A stretch of 64,000 nt of DNA from the NCBI GenBank assembly GCA_036365455.1, contig JAWQUS010000001.1, forward strand, positions 24,103,001 to 24,167,000. The letters run 5' to 3'. This DNA comes from Macrosoma leucophasiata (lineage: Eukaryota > Arthropoda > Insecta > Lepidoptera > Hedylidae). Made by a program: the position numbers and the translations under genes. The notes under the pieces are model-generated. The model made no database searches. It was not told the DNA's origin and was given only the letters and a program-made list of their open reading frames with translations. This document shows positions 32,846-44,806 of the stretch, piece after piece (position 1 is the stretch's first letter; every line of letters begins with the position of its first letter).

Positions 32846-35800
32846 AAACTACTGTTGCGAAATGGGTGGTGCGAAATGAGGAGCAACGCCGAGCATCGGG
32901 CGGCGGTCAAATAACCCGACACACCTAAACACACCCAGATGTTTAGGCTGGCTTCAGTAGCCCAGAGGAATTAAATACCCTCTAAAAGACTGGTGTGGAA
33001 GGCAAGAGGAAACCACCACACTACCCTCCTAAGAAAATTGTCATGAAAGAAAAACAGAGAATCAAGATGTGGCCATGTGATCCGCTTAGCAACCGGCGCC
33101 GCTCTGCGTCCGGGGCAGGCGGTGTGAAATTGACTACCGGCCATGTCGATGTGGGAGACCAGGCACCGCGTGGAAATCGAGATACTTGTATTTCATTGAA
33201 AAAGCGCCATATCCAAAAGATAGGTACTTGGAATGTTCGTGGACTTCTCCAGGTGGGAAAACTGACCATTTTAGAGAGAGAATTAACACGATGTAAATTG
33301 AATATTTGTGGCCTTAGCGAAACACACTGGAAGGGCAATGGTCATTATCTGACAGACGCACTTGCTGTTTATTTTTCTGGAAACAATAATTCTAGCAGAA
33401 ATGGTGTTGAATTTATTTTACCGAAGAACATGAACAATTGTGTAATAGGATACGAGCCCGTGAGCGACGGAATACTCAGTATAAAACTCCAGGCAAAACC
33501 AATTAATATGAACATAATACAATTGTATGCACCCACAAGCACTGCTCGTGATGCGGACATAGAGACTTTTTATTCAGATGTAGAAAAAACCGTATCGAAA
33601 ATCCCAAAAAGAGAAATGCTCATTATCATGGGAGATATGAATGCTAAGGTCGGTGCTGACGCCTATCAATTAAGCCATTGCGTCGGAAAGTTTGGTTTGG
33701 GACTGCGAAACGATTGAGGTGACCGTCTTATACAATTTGCTGCTGACAACAACTTGATGATATCAAACACATTTTTCCAGAATCATCCACGGCGACTTTA
33801 TACCTGGACCTCGCCTGATGCTAAATATCGAAACCAAATCGATTACCTTATGATAAGCTCACGCTGGAAAACGTCTGTCAGAAGTGTTCATACTTCGTTC
33901 TACTTCCCGGCGCTGACTGTGGGTCAGATCACCAACTTCTAGTAGCGAAGGTCCACCTAAAGCTTAAATCAGCGAGGAAAATTGTAAAGAAAAAGGGGAT
34001 CCAACCAGTTGACCAAACTAAGTTCATAGGTGCTATAGAACAACAATGGCCAAAATGGACGGGTGTAGATACTAAAGCAGCAACCCCTGACCAGCTTTGG
34101 AACCAGGTCAAACAACTTCTAGAAACAGCAGTTAATCGTTCCAATCCACCCACAAGACCCTACAACAAGCGACAACACTGGATTAATGACTATACTTTAA
34201 ACCTTGTAGATGAAAGGCGAAATATGAAGGCTTTGGGCGCTGATGTGAGGACTCTCAATTCTAAATCTGCTGAAATACAAGCTGCATGTAGACGTGATTG
34301 CAATAAATATCTACAAAACATATGCGAAGTGGAAGTGCATACCAATAGACACGAAACAAGAGACTTGCATCAAAAAGTTAAACTTATCACCAAAACACTA
34401 TCATCCAAGACATGGGCTGTTGAGGACTGTCAAGGCGAGACAATAACTGAAATAAACTCTATCGCCCAAGTATGGCATGACTACTGCAAATCGCTATTTG
34501 AGGTCCCATCTTCTCGAAGTTTCGTCTTGACAGCACCACAGGATCATGAGTTGGAACCTTACATCTTGAAGGATGAGGTCAGAGCTGCAATTAAACATCT
34601 CAAAATAGGAAAAACCGCAAGACTAGATGCAATACCCATTGAAACCATTAAAGCATCTGGGGATTATGGAGTCGAAATATTTACAGTCCTGTGTAACAAA
34701 GTCTGGGAAACGGGAACCTGGCCACAAGATTGGACTCATTTCATTTTTGTTTCTTTGCATAAGAAAGGTTCCACCAAAATATGCAGTAACTACCGCCTAA
34801 TTGCTTTAATTTCCCATGCAAGTAAAATCTTTCTACACATACTTAATGAACGGTTAAAAGCGTCTTTGTCCAGGGAAATCGCTCCGGAACAGATCTTGAG
34901 GATCCGCCATATTGTTGAAAAGGCGAGAGAATATAACACACCAATATACATCTGCTTCGTAGACTTTTCAAAGGCATTTGATTCAGTAAAATGGCCAAAG
35001 CTCTGGGAAACACTGTTAGCAATGGGTACACCTAAGCATATTGTATACCTTCTCAAACGGTTGTATGAAGAGGGCACAGCTTCAGTCAGGACGGGCGATG
35101 TTCTATCCAATCGTTTCCATCCCAGCTCAGGAGTTCATCAAGGGTGCATTATCTCGCCGCTTCTATTTAATATATATACCGAGCTCATAATGAGAATAAC
35201 CCTGCAAGACTGGACAGATGGATTTGCAATCGGTGGAATTAAAATCTCGAACCTCCGATATGCAGACGATACTACTTTGATTACAACTAGCATCGACCAT
35301 ATGGAGCATTTACTGAGGAAAATGGAAGCCACTAGCAACGAGTTTGGTTTGAGAGTCAACCACAGCAAAACGAAAATTATGATCGTCGATCGTCCCAACA
35401 ATAATTCTCCAGAGGTCACAAGAATAGCAAATTGCGAAGTTGTTAATTCATATATATATTTGGGGGCTCTGATCACGAATAATGGTAGTAGTGCTGATGA
35501 AATTAAGCGTCGCATGGCTATCACAAGGTCATCTATGGATAAGCTCACTAAAATATGGAAAAACCGAAACATCACGAAAGCCACGAAAATCCGGCTTGTT
35601 AGAGCATTAGTGTTTCCCATATTTCTTTACGCATCTGAAACGTGGACATTAAGGGAAAGTGAGAAAAAGAGGATAGATGCCCTAGAAATGTGGTGTTGGC
35701 GAAGGATGCTTAGAATATCGTGGACTCAATTTGAAACCAACATATCCATACTTCAAGAACTCGATGTTAAACAGCGTCTATCCTCTGTTGTTCAGTCTCG

Positions 35801-36085
35801 GATTCTCTCTTTTTTCGGACACGTCTCGAGGCGAAGTGAGACCTCTATTGAACGATTGACAGTGCAGGGGACTTTTAACGGTAAACGAGGACGCGGTAGG
35901 TATGCGATGAGATGAGTCGACCAAATTAAAAGAGCCACTAAAAATACATTTCATGAGTGCACCCGAAAGGCAACTGCACGCGAGGATTGGCGCCGGATAG
36001 TAAAGCGAGCCACGAATAAAACTTGAAATGACAATCACGACCACTCTGTCAAGAGTGCAACGACTAAGAAGAAGAAACTAATGTT
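32846..36085 (+). mobile_element. RTE-like LINE, near full length with target duplication
   Basis: The element runs from about 32857 to 36074. It is flanked by AAACTACTGTT (32846-32856) and AAACTAATGTT (36075-36085), an 11-bp duplication with one mismatch. It has a short leader, one long coding region and an approximately 50-bp 3' UTR ending in AAG trinucleotides (36066-36074). The short 3' UTR and trinucleotide tail fit the RTE group. Because the flank duplication is nearly intact, the insertion is probably fairly young. Confidence 0.75.
32995..36026 (+). pseudogene. APE endonuclease-reverse transcriptase, few disabling changes
   Basis: Endonuclease (32995-33900): GTWNVRG, GLSETHWKG, LYAPTS, IMGDMNAKVG and TWTSPDAKYRNQIDYLM, all expected for an APE-type nuclease. 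RT (34224-35915): LKIGKTARLDAIPIE, LHKKGSTKICSNYR, FVDFSKAFD, GVHQGCIISPLLFN and the catalytic YADD at 35259-35270, then YLGALITNNG and the C-terminal FFGHVSRR...GKRGRGR. Defects: TGA at 33715-33717; a frameshift near 33905 that returns the frame to GADCGSDHQL; an apparent in-frame loss of about 14 codons near 34888, where the usual AGF-GRGTREQ segment is missing between two EQ pairs; TGA at 35913-35915 where the family has Trp. Reading continues after it to TGA at 36024. Product not expected to be active. Confidence 0.8.
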
Positions 36086-37631
36086 AGTTAAATTATGCTT
36101 CAAAAAATGTTTTTAATAGCTTTTAACAAATATAACAAACTTTCCAAATTAAGAGTTATAAAATTCGCACGAAACTTTTGTGAACAACACTCATATATAG
36201 ACTAATTAAACGTCATTCTAAGAATACCAGCCTAAAAGCTATCGGGGTAATTAAAAAGCAAACTCCAAGACAGACAACGCCAACTTCGAGTCACTTCACT
36301 CCGATCTATTTTCAAAGCGTAAAAACCAACCGAAGGTGCACACACACTGACAATTGGTTCACGTTAAAATATTTTAACAAAAAATTATCGATGTTCATTT
36401 TATTGTTGCAAACTGTTGACAACCGCTTTGTGATTCAAAAGTTTATGAGTATCCATCAATGATGTCCGTTTTTTTTAAACTGTTGACAACAACTGTAAGT
36501 CGTAGCATATTTTACTTGACTATGAAAGATAAGCATTGTTACATTGTAAAATAAAACATCTTTTTAATAAATGAAAAAAATATACCTATATTAAATGTAA
36601 TTCTTGATCAAACTGCAAACAATATCATGTCATTTTTTTTTTTAATGATCTATTATTATTCTAATGATGAACTATTATTGATATAACGACTTTCGCGCCA
36701 GTGTGGTCACATCTTAACCAACATGGCGCTAGACGTTGTCAAATGCTCGCGGAAACGTTTTGTTCAAACAGCCGGACGAATCGGCGGGATTAATGCGTCG
36801 TTGGAACATGACAAATGAAACTGCTAGATAGATTAAATGATTTGTGGTGCTGGCTTCCTGAGATCAATTAACTGATGACGTTTCATGTGTTGATGATACT
36901 TGAGGTCAGATAGAAAAGACGACAATTAATTGTCCGCTTTGTACATTTGTTGATCAAAAAACGCTTTGAAAATGTTGATCAATAATGTTTTGGGAATTGT
37001 GGAACACAATTTTATCGCAGTGAAAATACATTCCCGTAGACATATTAAAAAAAAAATAATAACTACAAGTGTGGTGCATTCCATGTAGGTCGACAGAATG
37101 AGCAGAGCCTACCTCAGTTTCTTGCGGATTGGGTTGGAGTACATGTTTTCTTTACCCTAAAATAATAAATTACATTGCGTAATAAAATTCAACGATCACA
37201 ATGGGTTCGTGGTTCGTCTCCGATATACGTAAAATGTTTTAACCTCAACGGTATAAAAACGGTATTTCATATGAACAATAAAAGCCTTCCATACTAATCT
37301 TCAATTTTTAACTTTTATCCGGAGAGGTAAGAATATTTTTAGCAACAAAACCGTTTTAATAACTGAAAATGTTCTATATGTTCTCAAAATCATATGCCAT
37401 AGTTTTTACCCCTTGTACGTTTTTATCATTTTTTTGTACAAATCTTGGCATCATCCGGTAGTTACCATCATTACTGTTACTAGTTTACACTGTTTAAATT
37501 CTCACAAATTGTCATTATCATAAACGCGTTCGAAAAAGCTGAAGTATGTACTATAGGATATAGACACAACCGTATTATCTAATCTTACTATTGTAAGCGT
37601 GGCAATCCCTTAATTAAGCAAAACACTGTTG
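36086..37631. other. No feature recognised
   Basis: Long AT-rich stretch with no shared repeat. Around 36700-36800 it is slightly more GC-rich (CCAACATGGCGCTAGACG) but without a frame. Confidence 0.4.
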
Positions 37632-37690
37632 TGGGAACTTTTGTCCACCGGTGGACATCTTTCGGCTGAAGTAATGATGATGACTACCTA
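37632..37690 (+). mobile_element. RTE 3' end fragment
   Basis: Has CCACCGGTGGACATCTTTCG, GGCTGAAG and an ATG trinucleotide tail. A second, longer 3' fragment of the same family follows at 37728, separated by about 40 bp. Confidence 0.6.
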
Positions 37691-37727
37691 CAATATCCGG
37701 GTGCCATGTATGCTCCTCGAAACGTAC

Positions 37728-37903
37728 GTAACGTGGAAGACGAAGCGTGATCAGGCCCCCCACAAGATGGACCGACGACCTGGTGATGGTCATGGGCAAT
37801 CGCTATATGAGGGCGGCCCAGGACCGTTCGTTGTGGCAATCTTTGAAGTAGGCTTTTGTGCAGCAGAGGACGTCTTTTGGCTGAAATGATGATGATGTAT
37901 GCT
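37728..37903 (+). pseudogene. RTE C-terminal fragment
   Basis: Matches the last 55 codons of the RTE at 8245-10720 (TRWTDDLV, NRYMRAAQDRSLW in the appropriate frame) and ends TTTTGGCTGAAATGATGATG. It is 5'-truncated and frame-shifted relative to a full element, so it is a dead insertion. Confidence 0.7.
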
Positions 37904-38312
37904 CCACAAGGAAGTTACATACACGAATACTCATTTAAGAACGTGCGATACTGACGTAATGTCGATCGGTGCTCGACATCACCAACACACCGTTGGCATA
38001 AAAAAACTCCGCAATAAATAAACCATCTCATTTGATATATGTCCCAATTTTTTACATGTTTCATCAATATTGATCAATCTCGGTTAATGGACGATAGTTA
38101 TACCTGTGCAATTTGTTTGGATTAGAGCGGGTGAACACAATAAATTATTGAATCAGATCAGATATATTTGTAACGAGTTTTAAAAAACGATTCACGTCAG
38201 TCGAATGTGACGTGAAACGTTTCAGTTTTGAAATACATTTTATTATGTTATTCCGATGGAGTTTTAGCGGAAACCTTGAAAGAGGCGTATGGTGCTCTTA
38301 TTTTATTTCATT
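37904..38312. other. No feature recognised
   Basis: AT-rich spacer. Confidence 0.35.
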
Positions 38313-39567
38313 TTTTAGGGTTCCGTACCTTTAAAGGAAAAAAGGAACCCTTATAGGATCACTCGTGCGTCTGTCTGTCTGTCTGTCTGTCCGTCTGTCA
38401 CAGCCGATTTGCTCCGAAACTACTCGACCGATTGAGTTGAAATTTGATGAATATATGTAAATTGGTGACCCAAAGATGAACACGTCAAGTAAAATAATAC
38501 ATTTTAAACAGGGGGGCCACTTTCGGGGGATAAATCAGAAAATTAAAAAAAAAACTCGTAAACTGTGTCGTGTGACATATCAAATAAAAAAAGTTGTTGT
38601 CAGCATCTCAGACATATTTTTTTTATAATTTTTGCATAAACAAATTTGAAGTTATTTAAGAAAAACGACAAAATTGACCATTCCCCTCCCTATCTCCTAA
38701 CTTAAAATTTTGAAAAAAATGTGGAAAATAGTTCTTTGCCTATCGATTACTGGAAAACCTATAAGAAATAGAAATAGAAATAGAAATAGAAAATATTTTT
38801 ATTTCGAATAGATCTTTACAGATACTTTCAAAACGTCAATAAATCATAAACTACCTAGAGCGAATAACCATTACATATAGTAAAAGCAAAATCATATATT
38901 AATAGTAAGTTAAAAATTAAAATTTAAACTATTTGGTTAAAACATAATAATCGTAAAATTTTTCAATTCCTTCAGTGATAATAAATGAAGAAAAAGAAAA
39001 ACTTATTCGTCAAGATCAATGTTATTCACTTAGCAGAGTTCCAAGTGCAGTCACTACTGAGAAGAACTCCGCTACCCAACAAACTCAGTAAGAGCTCTTT
39101 TAAATGAGAGCTTAAATCTAGTACAGATTATCGTGAAAAATCAAATAATGTCAACGTCCATAGCATAGATGCAAATAAACTGCTATCTACTAAATGTGAT
39201 GTAGCCCCTGCAAACCAGAACAGACCAGTCCCCACCAACAGCACCCGTTCACGAGTATGACGCATGTGACAGCCATTGCCCTCCTCGACCATTTTAGAGG
39301 GAAGTGAGCAACCCGCCACACGACGCCGCCAAAGGCAAAGACATTTAAGCGTGCATGACTGTTCCGGATATGCATACGGCAAAATAAAAGAAGAAGTTTG
39401 AGTATTCAAATTAAATCGAAAATTCTTAATAATATAACCCCCCCTGCCGGTACCACCGTAACCGCTATGTCCCTGCATTTTAAATCCGTAATATTTTCTA
39501 AAATATTTATTAAAATTACGGAACCCTCACCACGCGAGTTGAACTCGCACTTGTCCGGTTTTTTTGA
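38313..39567 (-). mobile_element. Repeat family R, split by a LINE tail
   Basis: 38313-38767 and 39393-39567 together match 46066-46611 in reverse orientation: TTAGGGTTCCGTACC at one end, GGACAAGTGCGAGTTC-type sequence at the other, a (GTCT)n microsatellite and TTTCGGGGGATAAATCAG. The break falls within CCTATAAGAA...AGAAGTTTGAG, and AGAA appears on both sides of the insertion. Class unknown, common in Lepidoptera. No coding. Confidence 0.65.
38764..39392 (-). mobile_element. Element J 3' UTR copy inserted in repeat R
   Basis: Minus-strand copy of 3533-4152, with the TATTTC-type tail at the left (AGAAATAGAAATAGAAAT). No coding sequence remains. Small frames here are UTR shadows. Confidence 0.75.
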
Positions 39568-40631
39568 GATAAATTGAATATAGTTGGTGGCATTTTAGTT
39601 TGATATATGTTTATTACAGTGCACATGTATAATGTAATAGAATAACGAAATATATAAAATAGTGCGAAAACATGGCCTTTCAGGTTGCCTCCAAAACTTC
39701 ATTGTAAAGGTTCTGGTGAAGTAGCCAACGCTGTACTCGAATTACTTACTGACTGTGACTCACTTGACTGACATAATAAATAATTGAATGACTGATTGAT
39801 ACTAACTTTTACGCTGCATAAATACGAATACGAAATATTGTTTTACATGACACTGGCATTATTAGTTTGACGTGGTAGTGATAAATCGGTGAACACCGGC
39901 TTCACGCACGAAAACGAGTCACGTTCCGCCTGAAACAAGCGTGCAAGCGAGAACACGGTACAAAAAATATAGAGGTTCGTGACGCATACTTTCTTATGAC
40001 ATTATCTATCACGTAAAATAAAGTCAGGGTCCGTAAAATGACTTTACGGAACAAAATCAGTTTGCAACTTTCCGAGATTAGCGCATACATACATACAGAG
40101 AAAATAGGGGAACTTTACTTTATAATATGATCATAAACATTTTTATTAATAAATTGGTATTCGGTGATCAACATTTTCTGAAAATATTACCAAGTAAATT
40201 GAAAATATATCTTGTATTCTTAATCTACTTTTAGTATTGAATCAGAATCAATGCGCTATACGCCCTTTAGTTACACACCAGGTACTCTGTACCTAAGACC
40301 GACATGTTAGCCATTCTGTAGTTTCTGCTTCTGCCACTTCAAAGATTAGCGTGAAGATGCACTTAAAACACCATTCAACTAAGTTCCTAAATTGAAAATC
40401 ATGAGATCTTTAGGCTATTTCACTGCATTCATCAATTTAAAATCTATAAATAAAAAAATCCTCGCTTAGCTTTTTCCCGCAACGCCAGCTGACATCGCTC
40501 GATGGAATTCAATAAAGCAAGGGTAAATTAGCAAAGCGGTAACTATTGCAGAGCAAATTGCGTGGATGGTCAACTAGACGGTAGGGCTGGCAAGCATAAC
40601 ACGCACTCTTGTTAGATTGAGCTGTATCACT
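39568..40631. other. No feature recognised
   Basis: AT-rich, no repeat shared with other parts of the window. Confidence 0.35.
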
Positions 40632-40800
40632 ATATATACACTAGGTATAAACCTGTGTAGTGGGTGCCGGTGTACACATACAACACATACACAAACATCC
40701 ATACCCGAAACAAAATACAAATATTTGTCCCGGTGCGGGAAATCGAACCCGCGACCCTTCGAATCAAACGGTTATCATCACACCGCTTGGACCTTGTTAT
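40632..40800 (-). mobile_element. tRNA-headed SINE (family C)
   Basis: On the minus strand the head has a B box (GGGTTCGATTTCCCG), then ATATTTGT, GGTGCCGGTGTACACATA-type body in reverse, and ends at AGGTTTATACC. The best copy is 49612-49806. Confidence 0.65.
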
Positions 40801-41494
40801 ACTTTCTAGTAAATATGCAAAGCATTTTAGACCAAATTAAAAAAAAAATACACATTAAAATTAAACTGTTTTTACGGATACGGATATCTCGCCTATATTA
40901 TTTAATATTAACGAGATAAGATTACGCGCCGTTTCTTAAAAAACAATTAAGTAGAACCGAAATATCGAATAAAACCAATTTTCGTAATCATTTAATTTAC
41001 ATATACTTTCGTGAGATAAATCTCTAAAAATAGATTTATTTTAAAAATTGTAGCTTGCAAACCTAAGTATAATTATAATTTGGCTGCAGATTGAATACGT
41101 AATATGGCCTGCGCCCTTGGTTTCCTCGCAAATGGATCTCTAAATAATCTTAATATTAGCTCTAATAAAATAACGCTAGACAATAAAAAGCGACAACCCT
41201 ACGCGGTTGATTGACGGCAGATTGTTTTGTAAAATGCCGCCAGAAACAGAGGCGCGTTACCAGGGACCGTTAGCTGGGTACGTTTTGGGAATTGCTCTAT
41301 GAGGACAACGAGCGCTGCGAGCGGTGTCACAATCAAATGCTTTAAAGCTCCAATACTGAAACACACGATTTTAAGTAACCCTTTAAGCTTTGATTGTGAC
41401 GGCATGCGATTTTGACGTATAATGCTGTCTCTGTTATTTTAATGTGTTCTGTAGTGATAGAGACAGACAGCTTCTCTAGAAACAGAGTGATGGA
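40801..41494. other. No gene; family X tail relic near 41005
   Basis: 41005-41070 weakly resembles the family X tail. A 68-codon reverse frame (41199-41405) has no motif. Confidence 0.35.
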
Positions 41495-41705
41495 TAAAGT
41501 GGAAAATAAAAATACTTCAGGCGGGAGTTGAACCCATGACAGTCACCAGGCCAGTCGCTCTACCTGCTAAGCTACCGAATTTTGATAATTTCTTTTTCAC
41601 ATTTTATTTCATCCTTTTGGGTGGCATTGAGAAAAGAGAAAATCGAATTCGGTAGCTTAGAACTGGGCTGGTGATCCAGTAATCACAAATTCAAGTCCCG
41701 CCCAA
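41495..41705. repeat. Inverted pair of tRNA-like heads (family D, copy 3)
   Basis: 41520-41580 is tRNA-like on the minus strand (GGGTTCAACTCCCG, GGTAGCTTAGCAGGTAGAG) and 41645-41705 is tRNA-like on the plus strand (CGGTAGCTTAGAACTGGG, TTCAAGTCCCG). They face away from a shared AT-rich middle. Same plan as 446-556 and 44807-44978, but more diverged. Confidence 0.55.
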
Positions 41706-41855
41706 AGCCAGATTCAACATTATTTTTTTTAAACATATCAAATAACACCCAGGTGTTATTGCAAAAATACAACGAAATAAGTAAAATAAATAAAGTGATG
41801 TTTAGCATTCGATTGTGTACCATTTCAGTAATGGCACTCACTCGCATCTTCACTT

Positions 41856-42056
41856 GTGGTAGAGCTCCAGTGACGGAGCTCGCGGGCATAGGCACCTCCG
41901 CATTACCTAATATAGGTAGTGTTCAGCACTATCATGTTCCGGTCAGGTGGTAATGTACGGCCCTGTAATTCCCGGCACAGAGGCATAACACCTTGCCCTC
42001 AGGAGCAGTAACAGGAGGAGCATCATGCTTGTTTTCCACTTTCATTACGTAAAAAT
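41856..42056 (+). mobile_element. SINE-A with two internal deletions
   Basis: The 5' end is well preserved (GGTAGAGCTCCAGTGACGGA). About 20 bp is lost after CTAATATAGG and about 75 bp before the 3' block. Confidence 0.75.
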
Positions 42057-42665
42057 AAAATCTTGCTCTACATGCCGTTTAAATATGTTTTGCAGCAATT
42101 GAAACATTAAGCCACAGTTTATCTTTACAAGTTTCAGTCGTGATTCTCATAGAGTAATTTTAGCTATGCTTCTTGAGCATAAACATCCATTACTCAACAA
42201 ATAAAACAAAACTACAAAAAAGTTCAGCAACTAACTTTAGACTGTTGCTTTTATCTGTTAAGCAACAAACTTCAGACTGTCGCCTTTAGCTGTCAGTGTG
42301 CGCGCGCATCGTGAAATTCACTCTCGTCATTTTTGAATCGCGCCATAAAAAGTATAACAATTAAACGATTCGACAATAAATCTAAATCACGGACCATGGT
42401 AAGGGCAACTTGCACGCTTGAAATTTTGCTGTCCATATGAAAATAGTTAATTTCGCAGTGGCTTGCAACACGTCGGCCTTTTTGACGCGATTTGACAGGA
42501 AACCCGATAGTTGCTGTCGATATTTTGTAATTGTAATTTGAAATGATAATTCCAGTTTAAATTTCACTTGATTTTGTCTGATAGTGGGTAAACCGATAGT
42601 TGATTGGTGGGCTATAATAACTCGGGTTTTACGAAAGTCTTTTTCTTCTTGTTCTTTAAAATTTG
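42057..42665. other. No feature recognised
   Basis: AT-rich spacer up to the left target-site copy of LINE B. Confidence 0.35.
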
Positions 42666-44406
42666 CAGCCTTTCTATTGTTGTATCTTCACACCAGGTCC
42701 CTAACGGGGTAGGCAGAGAGTGTAGAGCGCCAGATATCCCGGTTCTGACAAACCTCTCGTGCCTCCGTCTACCTTCATCATTCTCTTCATACATGCACGC
42801 CGATTCCTAAGACTTTTGATCCCACCATCAGACAGAACTCGACCTATTTGGTCATGGTAGGTCAGTCTTGGTCTTCCTGGGCCTCTGCAACCATCCACAT
42901 TCGCATTGTATATCTGTTTAGTCATTCGCTAATTCGACATTCTTTCTATATGCTCGAACCATCGGAGCATGCCTTTTTTCATTTTTACACCGATACTATC
43001 ATTCACACAAAGTATCTTTCTTACATCTTCATTACGAACTCGATCGGTGAGTGATACACCGTAGATCTTGCGCAAAGATCTCATCTCGACCGCGTTCAAC
43101 TTACTTTCATGCTCTTTCCTGCATACCCAGCTCTCGCTTCCATATAAAAGCGTTGAAGTAAGTACAGCATTATGTACGGCTAGTCGAGCCCGCTGGCTGA
43201 GATGTTTAGATTCTAGCAGCTTACCCAACGCTCCATTCACGCAATTCCCAGCAAGCACTCTTCTTTCTATGTCAGTGGTGTACCTACCATCCTTGCTAAA
43301 AGCACATCCAAGATATACAATTTCATCAACCTGTTCTAACACTGCATCACCTACTACTACCCTTGCATTTGTTCTCTGTTCATCTCGTTCAAATAATAAT
43401 ACTTTAGTTTTATCCACATTCAATTGTAAGCCTTTCTCCATACAATCCTCTTTCATGACTGTGACTAGTGCTTGTAGCCCAGATGGTGTAGAGCTAACAA
43501 TTACCGCATCATCTGCGTAAAGCAGACAGTTCACCACTAAGTCACCCATACGCACTCCCACATCCATCAACTTCACCCTCTTGAGGCATTTGTGCAGATA
43601 TATAATAAACAGCCTAGACGAAAGCACGCAACCCTGTTTGACACCGATGTTAACATCAAACCAGGGTGACATGTTACCATCTACCCGCACAAATGCTTGA
43701 CAGCCCACATACGTGGACTGTATTGCACGGAGCAGACTGCCATCAATACCATACTCTGGCAAAATATCCCACAGCTCCTTTCGTAATACCCTATCAAACG
43801 CCTTCTCCAAATCCACAAAACCGCAGAAAACCTTCTGGCTCACAGCCAGATGCTTCTCTACGATGTTGCGGAGGGAGAAAACTTGATCCATACATCGTCT
43901 TCCAGTTCTGAAACCACCCTGTGCATCCCACAACAACCCGTCGGACTTCTCTTTCATTCTTCTTTCTAAGACTTTTCCATACACTTTAGCTGCCAAACTG
44001 ATCAAACTGATCGCTCGATAACTGGTGCAGTCCATACGTCAACCCTTGCCTTTATACAAAGGCACGATGACCGCACACCGCCAATCCTTTGGGATTCTTC
44101 AGGATCTCCAGCAAAGGTTGCACAACACCCAAAAAGAATCCCAAAGGGCAGCACCACTATATTTGATCATTTCGGCAGAAACCTGATCAATACTTACCAC
44201 ATTTCAAACTTCGTATCGCCCATACAATCTCATCTATTGTTATATCCTCACAAGCCGGCACCGTCAAGTCAGCAACTCCGGCGTCAGGGTTGTGAGCATA
44301 ATCATACATTTCCCCGTAATACGCGCTCCATCGTTTTAACACATCTTGCGTGTTCTCAAGAATGTCACCCAACTTAGATTTTATTCTATTCATTTCAGCC
44401 TTTCTA
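42666..44406 (-). mobile_element. LINE B, 5'-truncated, with 11-bp flanking duplication
   Basis: CAGCCTTTCTA occurs at 42666-42676 and 44396-44406. The element between them reads on the minus strand from a partial RT to a short 3' end (GTGAAGATACA). Fragments of the same family are at 28019-28275, 30232-30297 and 57686-57875. Confidence 0.65.
42701..44395 (-). pseudogene. LINE B reverse transcriptase (partial, four in-frame stops)
   Basis: Reading from 44395 down: a linker with RWSAYYGEMYD, then KDWR and YR.ISLISLAAKVYGKVLERR, FCGFVDLEKAFDRV, GVKQGCVLS, the catalytic YADD at about 43508-43519, LQLNVDKTKVLLFER, VYLGCAFSKDGR, YGSESWVCRK, LTDRVRNEDVR, MLRWFEHIERM and the C-terminal GRPRLTYHDQIG. 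Stops interrupt near 44187, 44097, 44038-44040 and 42929-42931; the last sits inside the C-terminal domain and is followed in frame by the remaining 75 codons to the normal end at 42701. The APE endonuclease is missing through 5' truncation. The C-terminal layout is RTE-like or Proto2-like; clade not settled. The core RT frame (44035-42929, 368 codons) is otherwise open. Confidence 0.75.
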
Positions 44407-44585
44407 CAATGAACTAAATAATTATATCCAGTACCCAAAAAATATTGCGCAGCGAGCCTTCGAAATAGACAATTGGGCTAGTTTCGACTTCATAGAGCGT
44501 TATCTTTGCTGCTCACTGCCTACGTAAGTCCGTCAATTTTTGACCAATGCCGGATCATTGGTCAAAAATTGATCAAAATGGTGGA

Positions 44586-44746
44586 CAACCCGGTTAGTCC
44601 AGCGGTGTGAGATGACCGTTTGATTCGAAGGGCCTACAGTTATTTGTTTCGGGTCTGGGTGTTTGTGTACGTGTTTTATGTGTACAACGGCACCCACGAC
44701 ACAGGTTTATACCTACTGTGGGACTGTGAGTGTAAGCGTATAACAA
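44586..44746 (+). mobile_element. SINE-C with internal deletion, nested in M5
   Basis: Starts CAACCCGGTTAGTCCAGCGG (A box TAGTCCAGCGG). It jumps from GATTCGAAGGG straight to CCTACAG, losing the B box and ATATTTG part present at 49660-49705. It ends in TGTAAGCGTAT. Confidence 0.7.
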
Positions 44747-44806
44747 AAAGCGTATGTATAATTGCACTATTTATTTTGCTCAATAACGCATGCGAGTGAA
44801 CTTTAG

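Noticed and set aside
38365..38400. GTCT repeat array as a possible CRISPR or satellite
   Set aside because: Plain tetranucleotide microsatellite inside repeat R; the complementary array at 46513 is in the same position of the same repeat.
43068..43520. 150-codon plus-strand frame
   Set aside because: Antisense shadow of the LINE B reverse transcriptase.
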